A stretch of DNA of 13,397 nt from positions 1-13,397 of the forward strand of contig JAAZMG010000183.1 in the NCBI GenBank assembly GCA_012798935.1, in the 5' to 3' direction. Positions 1 to 7,050 of this stretch are shown here, piece by piece. Numbering within the stretch: the first letter of the stretch is position 1; the number at the start of each line of letters is the position of its first letter. The notes below the pieces were generated by a model that saw nothing but the letters and a program-made list of their open reading frames with translations, searched no databases and was not told where the DNA came from. Source of the DNA: Tissierellia bacterium. Lineage in GTDB: Bacteria > Bacillota > Clostridia > Tissierellales > Tepidimicrobiaceae. The translations under genes and the position numbers were made by a program.

Positions 1-893
1 GCAAGTTCCCCTACTAAAATATTAAGCCTCTCCCTATATTCTACAATCACCTGATCTCTAGCATCTATATATCCACCTAGTTTTCCCATTCCATTTAAAT
101 CTATTTTATCTCCTGTATCTGACCAATGGATTTGGCCATGGCCTTTGTCATCTAGTCTAATATCTATAGGGCTAAAATAATCTCCATTGATTAAATCCCT
201 TCCATTAAGGGATACTACCGCTTCACCATATTGATTTTCATAGTAGGTAATAGGTATTAGTTCCGATAGTCTATCTAAATAAGCATTGCGATTATCCCTA
301 TAATCATTGGCAGATATATTTTGTCCATAGGCTTCTATGGTTTTAATTTTATGATTTAAATCTGCCACATTCCTTAGAATATTATTTACCTCTTCAGCTT
401 TGTTTAGCATCTCTTTGTTTAAATTAAACTGAAGATTATCTAGTTGAGTGCTTATATGATTAGCAGTAGTGGTAAAAGCTACTGCATTTTCGTGAAGGAG
501 GGCTCTTATAGTTAAACTATCTGGTTCTTTAGATAATTCTTCCCAACCTTTCCAAAAATAGTTCATTACCTCCTGGAACTCACTATCAAATATTATCTCT
601 ACTTCACTTAATATTTCTGCTTTAGTGCTATGGTATCCAAAGGTAGCCATTTCCCTTCTTAGCTTTATATCTAAAAACTCATCCCTTATTTGCCTTATCT
701 GTTGTACACTAACTCCTGTACCTTTTTGAAATCTTACATCTGTTGTTTTTGAATAGGATGATTCCGCATGGATAGCAGATTGTCTTACATAATTAGGATT
801 GTTTACATTAGCTATATTATGGGATACTGTATCTAACGCTTTTTTGTTTGCATATATTCCAGATACGGATATATATAATCCTCCAAAACTCAT
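1..893 (-). CDS. flgK: FlgK, flagellar hook-associated protein 1 (partial, N-terminal part)
   Basis: FlgK is one of the two junction proteins between the flagellar hook and filament; it is exported through the flagellar type III apparatus and polymerises outside the cell. The gene begins here and runs off the left edge, leaving about 297 codons. The N-terminus (MSFGGLYISVSGIYANKKAL, then SHNIANVNNPNYVRQ) is the conserved flagellar rod/hook N-terminal domain. A long helical region with many coiled-coil-like heptads follows, as expected of FlgK. The ATG at 891-893 lies two bases after the flgN stop codon, and its ribosome binding site (GGAAGGTG) sits inside the end of flgN, so the two are probably translationally coupled. 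It is the last visible gene of a flgM-flgN-flgK unit; flgL would be expected next, outside the window. The family assignment is secure. Confidence 0.95.
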   Translation of the reverse strand, partial: MSFGGLYISVSGIYANKKALDTVSHNIANVNNPNYVRQSAIHAESSYSKTTDVRFQKGTGVSVQQIRQIRDEFLDIKLRREMATFGYHSTKAEILSEVEIIFDSEFQEVMNYFWKGWEELSKEPDSLTIRALLHENAVAFTTTANHISTQLDNLQFNLNKEMLNKAEEVNNILRNVADLNHKIKTIEAYGQNISANDYRDNRNAYLDRLSELIPITYYENQYGEAVVSLNGRDLINGDYFSPIDIRLDDKGHGQIHWSDTGDKIDLNGMGKLGGYIDARDQVIVEYRERLNILVGEL

Positions 894-895
894 AT

Positions 896-1366
896 TTACA
901 CCTTCCTATCAAATAAACTACTATTAGGTCCTGTTTCTTTATCCTTTTTCCCATAGGTTGTAGGAGTTTGTATATTGGAAATCAAATTCATATTAAAATC
1001 TAGCCATTGCAAATTATCTTTTATAAGTTCATTGTTAATATTGTTTCTCCCACGAATATCATCTAAAGAACTAGCTAGCTCATCTTTTAATTCTATTAAC
1101 TCCTCTTTTCCTTTTGGAACCTTTTCTATTACTTGAATTAGGGGGGTTTTCATATCTACCCCCCAGCTATCCATTAATTGTAATCTATTCTCCTCAGCTA
1201 TTCCCATCTTATTTATAAGCTCTTCTTCTCTTTTGCTTATCTTCTCTAACTTTTCTACCTCGTTATTTATAATAATATCGGTTTTTTCATAGGTAAGCTC
1301 TTTTAAAATATAGAGGATATTAAGTTCCTCCTTTAAAATCTTTACCAGCTCTTCATTAAAGGTCAT
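896..1366 (-). CDS. flgN: FlgN-family flagellar export chaperone
   Basis: FlgN is a cytoplasmic chaperone that binds the hook-associated proteins FlgK and FlgL and delivers them to the flagellar export gate. The 156-residue product is almost all helical and charged, with an N-terminal stretch rich in Leu/Glu/Lys (LVKILKEELNILYILKELTY) and a repeated KISKREEELINKM pattern, matching the FlgN/YvyG antiparallel-helix fold in length and character. FlgN sequences are weakly conserved, so its position directly between flgM and flgK is the strongest evidence. The ATG at 1364-1366 follows a good GAGGTGGG ribosome binding site. It is 12 bp from flgM and 2 bp from flgK, so it is cotranscribed with both. 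Confidence 0.87.
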   Translation of the reverse strand: MTFNEELVKILKEELNILYILKELTYEKTDIIINNEVEKLEKISKREEELINKMGIAEENRLQLMDSWGVDMKTPLIQVIEKVPKGKEELIELKDELASSLDDIRGRNNINNELIKDNLQWLDFNMNLISNIQTPTTYGKKDKETGPNSSLFDRKV

Positions 1367-1378
1367 GCTCCCACCTCG

Positions 1379-1660
1379 TTATACTTTCTTGTCAAAGTTA
1401 ATACCTTCATAGATCTTTTCAACTATTTTTCTACCTTCTACATTATAATTACCAGATTCTACTTCCTTTTTAAGTTTATCTACCTTATCCATTCTTATCT
1501 CTGGCAATTCCTTGAACTTATTTATTGCAAATTGATAGTCCTTAGCTCTTTCTGAGAACTCTATCTCATCTTTTCCAAGTTTATTCTTATTTGAATTTGC
1601 CTTATTTACCCCCATGTTGTTATAAACTTGTAATACCTTGTCTGTTTTATTGATCTTCAT
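1379..1660 (-). CDS. flgM: FlgM, anti-sigma-28 factor
   Basis: FlgM binds and inhibits the flagellar sigma factor sigma-28 (SigD/FliA) and is relieved by export through the finished hook. The product is 93 residues, typical of the family. The C-terminal part (about residues 55-83, with DKVDKLKKEVESGNYNV and then IVEKI) is the conserved sigma-binding helix region; the N-terminus is polar and probably disordered. A longer reading frame opens nine codons upstream, but that start has no ribosome binding site, whereas the ATG at 1658-1660 is preceded by GGGGTG at good spacing; the shorter start is chosen. A sigma-28 promoter lies directly upstream, which would make FlgM part of its own negative feedback loop, as in Bacillus and enteric bacteria. 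Confidence 0.9.
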   Translation of the reverse strand: MKINKTDKVLQVYNNMGVNKANSNKNKLGKDEIEFSERAKDYQFAINKFKELPEIRMDKVDKLKKEVESGNYNVEGRKIVEKIYEGINFDKKV

Positions 1661-1714
1661 AAAAACACCCCATTTTCCGGTATTCAATATTGTTATTGTT
1701 CACATTCAATATTA

Positions 1715-1741
1715 TTATCGGTAAAATGGGGTGATACTTTA
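1715..1741 (-). promoter_or_regulatory. Sigma-28 (SigD/FliA) promoter of flgM-flgN-flgK
   Basis: Read on the minus strand, TAAA (1738-1741), exactly 15 bases, then ACCGATAA (1715-1722). The sigma-28 consensus is TAAA-N15-GCCGATAA, so only the first base of the -10 element differs. Transcription would start near 1708, about 48 nt before the flgM ATG. It lies just after the yvyF stop codon, so flgMNK can be expressed apart from the recD2-comFC-yvyF genes. Confidence 0.85.
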
Positions 1742-1756
1742 ATGGTTTTTATTTAA

Positions 1757-2170
1757 TTATTTATCCCTATACCTATCTATAATTCTAATTTTTTCCTTAG
1801 CCCTGCCATTTTTCAAATCCTTTGGATCTCTGCCACCACCAATAGATTGTTTAAATTCTCTTTGCATTTCTGCAGTGCATTTCTTGCAAAACCGGCCTGT
1901 TTTTATTGGCACTCCACATCTTTCACAGTCTAGCAATAGATTATCTTTATTCTCTACCTCTAACCGGCCTTGTCTTAAAAAGCTAATTATCTTCCTAGTA
2001 TCCACTTCTGTTTCTTCAGATACTTCAGATATATTTGCACCAGGATTTTCATCTATGTATTCTTTGACCTTCTTAAAATCCTCTTCATCTTCCCGTCTGC
2101 ATTGCATGCAAATATTAAACCCATCATAAGCATATATTTTCCCGCAACGATTACAATTCCTAATATCCAT
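1757..2170 (-). CDS. yvyF: YvyF-family flagellar operon protein (TIGR03826-like)
   Basis: A 137-residue protein with two zinc-finger-like cysteine pairs at each end: C6-x2-C9 with C21-x2-C24, and C82-x2-C85 with C95-x2-C98. Between them, residues about 30-72 form a helical, helix-turn-helix-like stretch (ISEVSEETEVDTRKIISFL) resembling a small DNA- or protein-binding domain. This arrangement and the position between comFC and flgM match the YvyF family of Firmicute flagellar operons. Its exact role is not well established; it is generally treated as a putative regulator of flagellar gene expression. The ATG at 2168-2170 has a GAGGGGTG ribosome binding site. It is 12 bp from comFC and probably cotranscribed with it. 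Confidence 0.88.
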   Translation of the reverse strand: MDIRNCNRCGKIYAYDGFNICMQCRREDEEDFKKVKEYIDENPGANISEVSEETEVDTRKIISFLRQGRLEVENKDNLLLDCERCGVPIKTGRFCKKCTAEMQREFKQSIGGGRDPKDLKNGRAKEKIRIIDRYRDK

Positions 2171-2182
2171 TTTTTCACCCCT

Positions 2183-2854
2183 CTATACTTTCATACTAGA
2201 AGTAAGTGCAAGTCCATAAACTTTTTTAGCTCCCTTTTCTACAAGGGCTTTGCTACATTCCTTCATAGTAGTCCCTGTAGTAATTATATCGTCAATTAAA
2301 AGAATTTCTTTACCTTTAAAATCTTCTATATTAATAGCCTTAAAAGAATCCTTTAAATTATTCTTTCTCTCAACTCTTCCTAATTTGTTTTGGTCTGTAG
2401 TCCATCTTATCTTTATAATGTGGTTATCTAACAGGGTAATGTCCAATCTTTTAGCTATATATCTTGCCAGTAATTCTGATTGATTGTAACCTCTTAATGC
2501 CTCTTTTCTCCTATGAGCTGGTACAAAGGTTATAGCTTGTACTTTATTATCTATATTTTTTATCTTTATGGTATCTATAAGTATTTCTCCAAAAGGTTTG
2601 TATAGATAGCTTTTCCCTTGAAATTTAAAGGCGTGGAATTTTTTCCTAATAAATTTGTTATATAAAAGGGAATAATAGATCTTTTCTACATCAGGTAATT
2701 CTAAATTCGCCTCTCTATTAACAACTTCCAATAATTCCATACAGGATGTGCAAATATATTTAGGGTTTTCTTTTCCACTGCTATTTTCTCTACAAAACAA
2801 GCATATATATTCTCCAGGAAATAAGATATTGATTATACTTTTAATAAATCCCAT
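2183..2854 (-). CDS. comFC: ComFC-family phosphoribosyltransferase-like protein
   Basis: ComFC/GntX-type proteins are needed for handling incoming single-stranded DNA during natural transformation, although many non-competent bacteria also keep them. The 223-residue product has the N-terminal zinc-binding pairs C18-x2-C21 and C35-x2-C38, followed by a type I phosphoribosyltransferase fold whose PRPP-binding loop (LLIDDIITTGTT, residues 185-196) is intact. An upstream PRTase motif (FVPAHRRKEALRGYNQSELL, near 109-128) is the family signature. The ATG at 2852-2854 follows AAGGGGG. It lies 10 bp after recD2 and 12 bp before yvyF, giving a recD2-comFC-yvyF unit. Compared with Bacillus, comFA and comFB are absent from this position. 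Confidence 0.9.
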   Translation of the reverse strand: MGFIKSIINILFPGEYICLFCRENSSGKENPKYICTSCMELLEVVNREANLELPDVEKIYYSLLYNKFIRKKFHAFKFQGKSYLYKPFGEILIDTIKIKNIDNKVQAITFVPAHRRKEALRGYNQSELLARYIAKRLDITLLDNHIIKIRWTTDQNKLGRVERKNNLKDSFKAINIEDFKGKEILLIDDIITTGTTMKECSKALVEKGAKKVYGLALTSSMKV

Positions 2855-2864
2855 AAAAGCCCCC

Positions 2865-5087
2865 TTAAAACATAGTCATTATATTCCTTATTTTATAATC
2901 AAGACTTGAATATCTTTTTGTAACCCTATTATTGGCTATCATAGTCTTTAAATATCTTTCTTGCCCTACTAGGACTACTAATTTTTTTGCCCTAGTAATT
3001 GCAGTATATAATAAATTCCTAGTTAATAACATAGGAGGACCCCAGTATATAGGCATTACCACTACTGGAAACTCAGAACCCTGGCTTTTATGAACAGTAG
3101 TAGCATAAGATAATTTCAATTCGTCTAATTGATTGAAACTATATTCTACTTCCTTTTCATCATCAAATAAAATCTTCATAGTTCTGCTATCATCATCAAT
3201 ATCCAATATGATGCCAAAGTCCCCATTAAATACCCCTTCTCCTTTTTCCTCTAATTTGCCATCTTTGAATATCTCCCATTCTGTAGTATAGTTGTTTTTA
3301 ATTTGCATTACCTTGTCTCCTACTCGAAATAGTTCATCTCCTATTATTTTTTCCTTTTTTCCGTATTCCTTTGGGTTCAATATGTTTTGTAATTCTTTGT
3401 TCAATACATTGATCCCTGCATCCCCTTTTTTCATAGGGGCTAGCACCTGTATATCCTTGAAAGAATCTACTCCATAATAGTTAGGTAATCTTTTTTTACA
3501 TAAATCTAGAACTATATTTACTATATTTTTTGAATTGTTCTCTCTTATAAAATAAAAATCCTTTTCCTTTTCATTTAAAAATGGAAACTCTCCTTTATTA
3601 ATTCTATGAGCATTGACTACAATCATACTTTCCTCCGCCTGGCGAAATATTTCATCTAGCTTTACTACCTTTACTACTCCTGATTCTATTATATCCTTTA
3701 GTACATTACCAGCTCCTACCGATGGCAACTGATCCACATCTCCTACTAGAACAAGTCTGGTTCCTGGAACTACAGCTTTTAAAAGGTTGTTCATTAGTAA
3801 TATATCTATCATAGAAGCTTCATCTATTATTAACAAATCCGTTTCCAAAGGGCTTTCTTCATTTAAACCAAAGGCCATCACACCTTCTTCCATATAGGAA
3901 TACTCCAATAACCGATGGATGGTTTTAGCTTCTATTCCAGTAGTTTCAGTCATCCTTTTAGCCGCTCTTCCTGTTGGAGCAGCTAAGAGGACATTTAGCC
4001 CTTGGTCCTGAAATATTTTGATTATGGCATTGATTATAGTGGTCTTCCCTGTCCCTGGACCTCCAGTAATTACTACCATTCCATTTTCTATGGATTCCTT
4101 TATAGCCTCTATCTGTTTATTCGCAAAGTTGATTCCCTCTTCTCCTTCTATGGACTTTATTGCCTTATCTATATCTAATTCAAAATCATCTAACTCTACC
4201 CTGGATAGTTCAACTACTTTCCTACTAACATTATTTTCTGCCACATGAAAAGGGGTATAATAGATTAAGGTTTCATCATTAATATTCAATATATGTACAA
4301 TCCCTTTAATAGCTAAATCCCTTATAGATTCTTCAATTAAATCTGCTTCTACCTCTAACAATTCTGAAGTAGCATAAATTAACTCTTCTTTAGGAACATA
4401 GCTATGCCCTCCTCCTGCATATCTATTTATAATAAATCTAATGCCTCCCTCTATTCTATAGGGAGATTTATGGCTAATGCCCATATTTTGTGCAATTTTA
4501 TCTGCTGTTTTAAATCCTATTCCAAATATATCTTCTGAAAGCTTATATGGGTTTTCCGATATTATATTTATAGTGTCTTTTCCATATTGTTTATATATCC
4601 TTATAGCATAGTTAGGAGTTATACCATATTGTTGTAAAAATACCATAATATCTCGCACTTCTACTTGCTCTGCAAAGGCTTCTACTATCTTTTTTAGCTT
4701 TTTATCCCCTATTCCCTCTATTTCCTTTAATCTTTCTGGATTATATTGAATGATATCTAAAGTATCTAGTCCAAATTTTCCTACTATTTTTTTGGCAGTT
4801 TTAGGACCTATATATGGAATAAGGCCGGAAGATAAATATTTTTCAATACCATTTACAGTAGAAGGAACTACTAGGGATATACTTGAGATTTCTAACTGTT
4901 CCCCATAGGTTGGGTGGTAGATCCAATCTCCTTCTACCTTCATAGTTTCCCCAATATTTATGAAAGGTACATATCCTACAATAGTAGCATTCCCATCGGA
5001 AGTATTTAAAGTAGCCACTGTATAGGTATTTGTTTCATTTCTAAATATAATATCCTCTACCATGCCTTCCAAAGTTAACAAATCCAT
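2865..5087 (-). CDS. recD2: RecD2 (YrrC)-type ATP-dependent DNA helicase
   Basis: A 740-residue SF1B 5'-to-3' DNA helicase of the RecD2/TraA-like family, acting in recombination, replication fork repair and mismatch repair without RecBC. The N-terminus has an OB-like beta region (about 1-75) and helix-hairpin-helix segments (about 85-135 and 185-200, e.g. GIGFKTADKIAQ). The helicase core is complete: Walker A GGPGTGKTT (342-350), motif Ia PTGRAAKRM (371-379), motif II DEAS (422-425), motif III GDVDQLPSVGAG (449-460), FRQ near 481, motif V TTVHKSQGSEF (663-673) and motif VI YTAITRAK (694-701). The length matches Bacillus YrrC. The ATG at 5085-5087 has an AGGGGTG site only a few bases away, a tight spacing, but no better start is seen. 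It sits 44 bp after the ComK-like gene and immediately before comFC. Confidence 0.94.
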   Translation of the reverse strand: MDLLTLEGMVEDIIFRNETNTYTVATLNTSDGNATIVGYVPFINIGETMKVEGDWIYHPTYGEQLEISSISLVVPSTVNGIEKYLSSGLIPYIGPKTAKKIVGKFGLDTLDIIQYNPERLKEIEGIGDKKLKKIVEAFAEQVEVRDIMVFLQQYGITPNYAIRIYKQYGKDTINIISENPYKLSEDIFGIGFKTADKIAQNMGISHKSPYRIEGGIRFIINRYAGGGHSYVPKEELIYATSELLEVEADLIEESIRDLAIKGIVHILNINDETLIYYTPFHVAENNVSRKVVELSRVELDDFELDIDKAIKSIEGEEGINFANKQIEAIKESIENGMVVITGGPGTGKTTIINAIIKIFQDQGLNVLLAAPTGRAAKRMTETTGIEAKTIHRLLEYSYMEEGVMAFGLNEESPLETDLLIIDEASMIDILLMNNLLKAVVPGTRLVLVGDVDQLPSVGAGNVLKDIIESGVVKVVKLDEIFRQAEESMIVVNAHRINKGEFPFLNEKEKDFYFIRENNSKNIVNIVLDLCKKRLPNYYGVDSFKDIQVLAPMKKGDAGINVLNKELQNILNPKEYGKKEKIIGDELFRVGDKVMQIKNNYTTEWEIFKDGKLEEKGEGVFNGDFGIILDIDDDSRTMKILFDDEKEVEYSFNQLDELKLSYATTVHKSQGSEFPVVVMPIYWGPPMLLTRNLLYTAITRAKKLVVLVGQERYLKTMIANNRVTKRYSSLDYKIRNIMTMF

Positions 5088-5114
5088 TCACCCCTACTAA
5101 TAATCTTAAATAGT

Positions 5115-5123
5115 ATTATATCA
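5115..5123 (-). promoter_or_regulatory. Candidate extended -10 promoter for recD2
   Basis: In the 44-bp gap between the ComK-like gene and recD2, the minus strand reads TGATATAAT, a perfect extended -10 (TG-N-TATAAT). No good -35 is visible, which is tolerated for extended -10 promoters. Transcription would start about 20 nt before the recD2 ATG. If active, it would give recD2-comFC-yvyF expression independent of the LexA-controlled promoter upstream. Confidence 0.5.
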
Positions 5124-5131
5124 TAGATAGC

Positions 5132-5713
5132 TTATTTAATAGTTTCTTTTATCTTAAGTATTTCCTCTCTAAGTAAAGCTATATCCCCTTTAGTTGCAGG
5201 TAAATTATATTCCTTGTAAAAGTTGTATTCACTAACAAAAGCAGTAGAATGTCTTTCCTTCCAAAGCCTTTCAACTATATTACCATTTTTTATATGTTTA
5301 TTTACCGTTTCAATGGAATTTAAACATTCTATAGTGTGATTATTAACAAGGTAGATTATAGTATTATTTTTTAGTTTCCTTACCTTTTTAATATATTTTA
5401 TATTTACATATCCAAGGGAGCCATCATTTTTAAATAAAGGTTTCCTTACTTTAATAGGAACAAATATATTGTCCTTGTCAAAAGGTATAGGTACCAAATT
5501 TTTTATAGCTAATAAATCTCCATAATATTTCTTTGTAGCCTTTAAATCCACTAAATAATAATTACCTAATTGATTTAATACAGTCCTTATGGTTTTTTCA
5601 ATTTCATAGATTCCTCCACAGTATGTATATAATAACGTACAATTCCCTTTCATATCCAAATACACTGGAAGGAATGCCATCAATTTTTGTAACAGTATTT
5701 TTTCTAAATACAT
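5132..5713 (-). CDS. Probable ComK-like transcription regulator
   Basis: A 193-residue basic protein. By eye it follows the ComK (PF06338) pattern: residues 53-66 (YLVDLKATKKYYGD) resemble the ComK segment before its conserved FGSSY; NIFVPIKVRKP (82-92) aligns with the NQIFLFPT...RP segment; GYVNIKYIKKV (101-111) and YLVNNHTIECLNS (121-133) match the strands ending in an NG-type turn and S. A LytTR-like DNA-binding fold is the main alternative, and the match is weak enough that the family needs a profile search. ComK is the master activator of competence genes in Bacillus. Neighbours support a DNA-uptake or repair role: recD2 and comFC follow on the same strand. The ATG at 5711-5713 has a GGAGGGG ribosome binding site. 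The promoter contains a perfect LexA box, so the gene is probably SOS-induced. Confidence 0.5.
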   Translation of the reverse strand: MYLEKILLQKLMAFLPVYLDMKGNCTLLYTYCGGIYEIEKTIRTVLNQLGNYYLVDLKATKKYYGDLLAIKNLVPIPFDKDNIFVPIKVRKPLFKNDGSLGYVNIKYIKKVRKLKNNTIIYLVNNHTIECLNSIETVNKHIKNGNIVERLWKERHSTAFVSEYNFYKEYNLPATKGDIALLREEILKIKETIK

Positions 5714-5733
5714 AAAAATCCCCTCCTTGACTT

Positions 5734-5762
5734 ATTTTAACAGAACATACGTTCTGTGTCAA
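5734..5762 (-). promoter_or_regulatory. Sigma-A promoter of the ComK-like gene
   Basis: On the minus strand TTGACA (5757-5762, perfect), 17 bases, then TAAAAT (5734-5739). The start would fall about 7 bases downstream, leaving a very short leader before the GGAGGGG site of the ComK-like gene. With near-consensus elements and ideal spacing, it should be strong unless repressed. Confidence 0.85.
5740..5757. promoter_or_regulatory. LexA/DinR operator (SOS box)
   Basis: A perfect 7-bp inverted repeat ACAGAAC-ATAC-GTTCTGT whose core GAACATACGTTC (5743-5754) fits the Gram-positive LexA/DinR box GAAC-N4-GTTC. The central bases also fit the RNRY pattern of the Bacillus consensus. It fills the whole spacer between the -35 and -10 elements, so bound LexA would exclude RNA polymerase directly. 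No second such box was found in the window. Confidence 0.82.
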
Positions 5763-5777
5763 GAAGAGGATTTTCTA

Positions 5778-5921
5778 TTATTTAATAGTAGCTATTGCCT
5801 TTGATAGCTCATTTATACTCTCCGTTAACTGATTTAGCTTACCTTCTATCCTAACCAACAGATATATGGATATGACTATAGGAAAGCCTAAATTAGCCAC
5901 ATGGGAGTAAATTTCATTCAT
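5778..5921 (-). CDS. YvrJ-family small membrane protein
   Basis: A 47-residue product beginning MNEIYSHVANLGFPIVISIY, with one hydrophobic segment (about residues 9-23) and an amphipathic charged tail (RIEGKLNQLTESINELSKAI) that looks like a short coiled coil. This matches the YvrJ family (PF12841) in length and layout; its function is unknown, and the shape also recalls small holin-like peptides such as UviB/BhlA. The ATG at 5919-5921 has an excellent GGAAGGAGG ribosome binding site and the gene ends in a double stop (TAATAG). It follows the DUF2922 gene by 35 bp as the last member of a sigma-DUF1659-DUF2922-YvrJ cassette. No terminator separates it from the ComK-like gene, so some read-through past the LexA box is possible. 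Confidence 0.85.
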   Translation of the reverse strand: MNEIYSHVANLGFPIVISIYLLVRIEGKLNQLTESINELSKAIATIK

Positions 5922-5956
5922 AATAGCCTCCTTCCTTTAACAATAACTTCAGCAAT

Positions 5957-6175
5957 CTATATTTCCAACTCTTCTACTGTTGTAGTTATAATCCTTGCTC
6001 CTACAGTAGTTACAATATCTCCAGCAGCGGTATAAAATATATTTTTTGCTATTACATCATCCATTACAGCTTTTACTTCTAAATCCGTTATATCTTCCCT
6101 AGGTTCATCTAAACTTAGGCTAAACTTTTTACCATCTGCATCCTTAAATTCCATTTCCAATTTTGATTTACCCAC
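5957..6175 (-). CDS. DUF2922 domain protein
   Basis: A 72-residue protein (KLEMEFKDADGKKFSLSLD..., then ITDLEVKAVMDDVIAKNIF... ending in VGARIITTTVEELEI) that matches the DUF2922 family in length and pattern; function unknown. It is acidic, has no membrane segment and no signal peptide. The start is GTG at 6173-6175, chosen because a near-perfect GGGAGGTGATT ribosome binding site lies at ideal distance. The family is typically found beside DUF1659 and YvrJ genes in Firmicutes, exactly as here (35 bp either side). Confidence 0.87.
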   Translation of the reverse strand: MGKSKLEMEFKDADGKKFSLSLDEPREDITDLEVKAVMDDVIAKNIFYTAAGDIVTTVGARIITTTVEELEI

Positions 6176-6210
6176 CTAATCACCTCCCTTTTTTTAATTT
6201 TGTTTGTCAA

Positions 6211-6432
6211 TTATTCTTCCTTTAAATGGATTTCCTCTAGCCTTTTTACTTTAGACAAAGGTAAGGTTTGAAGACCTGCTAAAGACCCTGCTATCTGATA
6301 TAGCTCTTCATTTGCTGCAGTAGGTTTTACTTTTGAGAATATTTTAGATTTAGTTATCTGTCTATCCCCTACCATTCCACCGTCTAGCTCTAGCTTTAAT
6401 CTTACGCTTTCCTTAACATCTATAACTGCCAC
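6211..6432 (-). CDS. DUF1659 domain protein
   Basis: A 73-residue protein of the DUF1659 family, recognisable from its pattern of an N-terminal strand with LKLELDGG, then KSKIFSKVKPTAANEELYQI and LAGLQTLPLSKVKRLEE. Function unknown; no membrane or secretion signal. The start is GTG at 6430-6432 behind an outstanding ribosome binding site, AAGGAGGTGATA, nearly the full complement of the 16S rRNA tail, which suggests high translation. It follows the sigma factor gene by 40 bp and precedes the DUF2922 gene by 35 bp. Confidence 0.88.
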   Translation of the reverse strand: MAVIDVKESVRLKLELDGGMVGDRQITKSKIFSKVKPTAANEELYQIAGSLAGLQTLPLSKVKRLEEIHLKEE

Positions 6433-6472
6433 AGTATCACCTCCTTCTACCTCTTATATAGAATAAGGCGAA

Positions 6473-7033
6473 CTATTTTACTATTATTTTTTTCAATTTA
6501 TTTATTCCTGAAGTTTTTATATTGACTACGGTCCTATAAGATATTCCTAGCATTTTCCCAATTTTATCTATGGAATATCCTTTTATATAGAAAAGGACTA
6601 TTATCTCCCTTTGTCTTTTAGTGAGGAAGTTTATGCTATCCAGTAAAATCTGATTTTGTTCCATATCTATTATTCTATCTACTGGGCTTTTTTCATCCCC
6701 TTCAATTAAATCTATAAGTTCTGTTCCAGTAAAGTCAATTAGCTCATTTAATGAAAGAAACTGCCTTTCCCTATGTTTTTCTAGATAATGATATTTAAGC
6801 ATGATTTTAACATATCCTAAAAAATGAGCTCCCTTATTTGGATCATAATCCTCTATGGCTATTAGTATTATTTCATATCCTTCTTGAATTAAATCTTCAT
6901 ATAAATCTATCCTATTGTAATATCTTCTTATGGAACTTATAATCAAAGGTTTTAACTTAAATAACAGCTTTTCCTTTGCTTTTACATCCCCTTTTTTACT
7001 TAAATCTAGTAAACTTTCTATTTCCCTATACAT
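6473..7033 (-). CDS. Short sigma-70 family factor (SigO/UviA/TcdR-like size class)
   Basis: A 186-residue sigma factor with only region 2 and region 4. Region 2 spans about 22-84, with DLIQEGYEIILIAIEDYDP and a partner YVKIMLKYHYLEKHR for core and -10 binding. Region 4 spans about 137-183, with LTKRQREIIVLFYI and the helix-turn-helix SIDKIGKMLGISYRTVVN for -35 recognition. The linker is acidic (DLIEGDEKSPVDRIIDME). Length and layout fit small extracytoplasmic-type or UviA/BotR/TcdR-like factors; which subgroup cannot be settled by eye. It leads a cassette with DUF1659, DUF2922 and YvrJ proteins, a pairing that recalls Bacillus sigO-rsoA-yvrJ. No anti-sigma gene is visible. The ATG at 7031-7033 has a GGGGGA ribosome binding site. 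Confidence 0.88.
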   Translation of the reverse strand: MYREIESLLDLSKKGDVKAKEKLLFKLKPLIISSIRRYYNRIDLYEDLIQEGYEIILIAIEDYDPNKGAHFLGYVKIMLKYHYLEKHRERQFLSLNELIDFTGTELIDLIEGDEKSPVDRIIDMEQNQILLDSINFLTKRQREIIVLFYIKGYSIDKIGKMLGISYRTVVNIKTSGINKLKKIIVK

Positions 7034-7050
7034 TTATTCCCCCATCAAGA

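Noticed and set aside
1669..1732. Inverted repeat CCCCATTTT...AAAATGGGG that could hide the flgM ribosome binding site in an RNA hairpin
   Set aside because: The upstream arm lies in the spacer of the sigma-28 promoter, so it is not in the sigma-28 transcript. It could form only in read-through RNA from yvyF.
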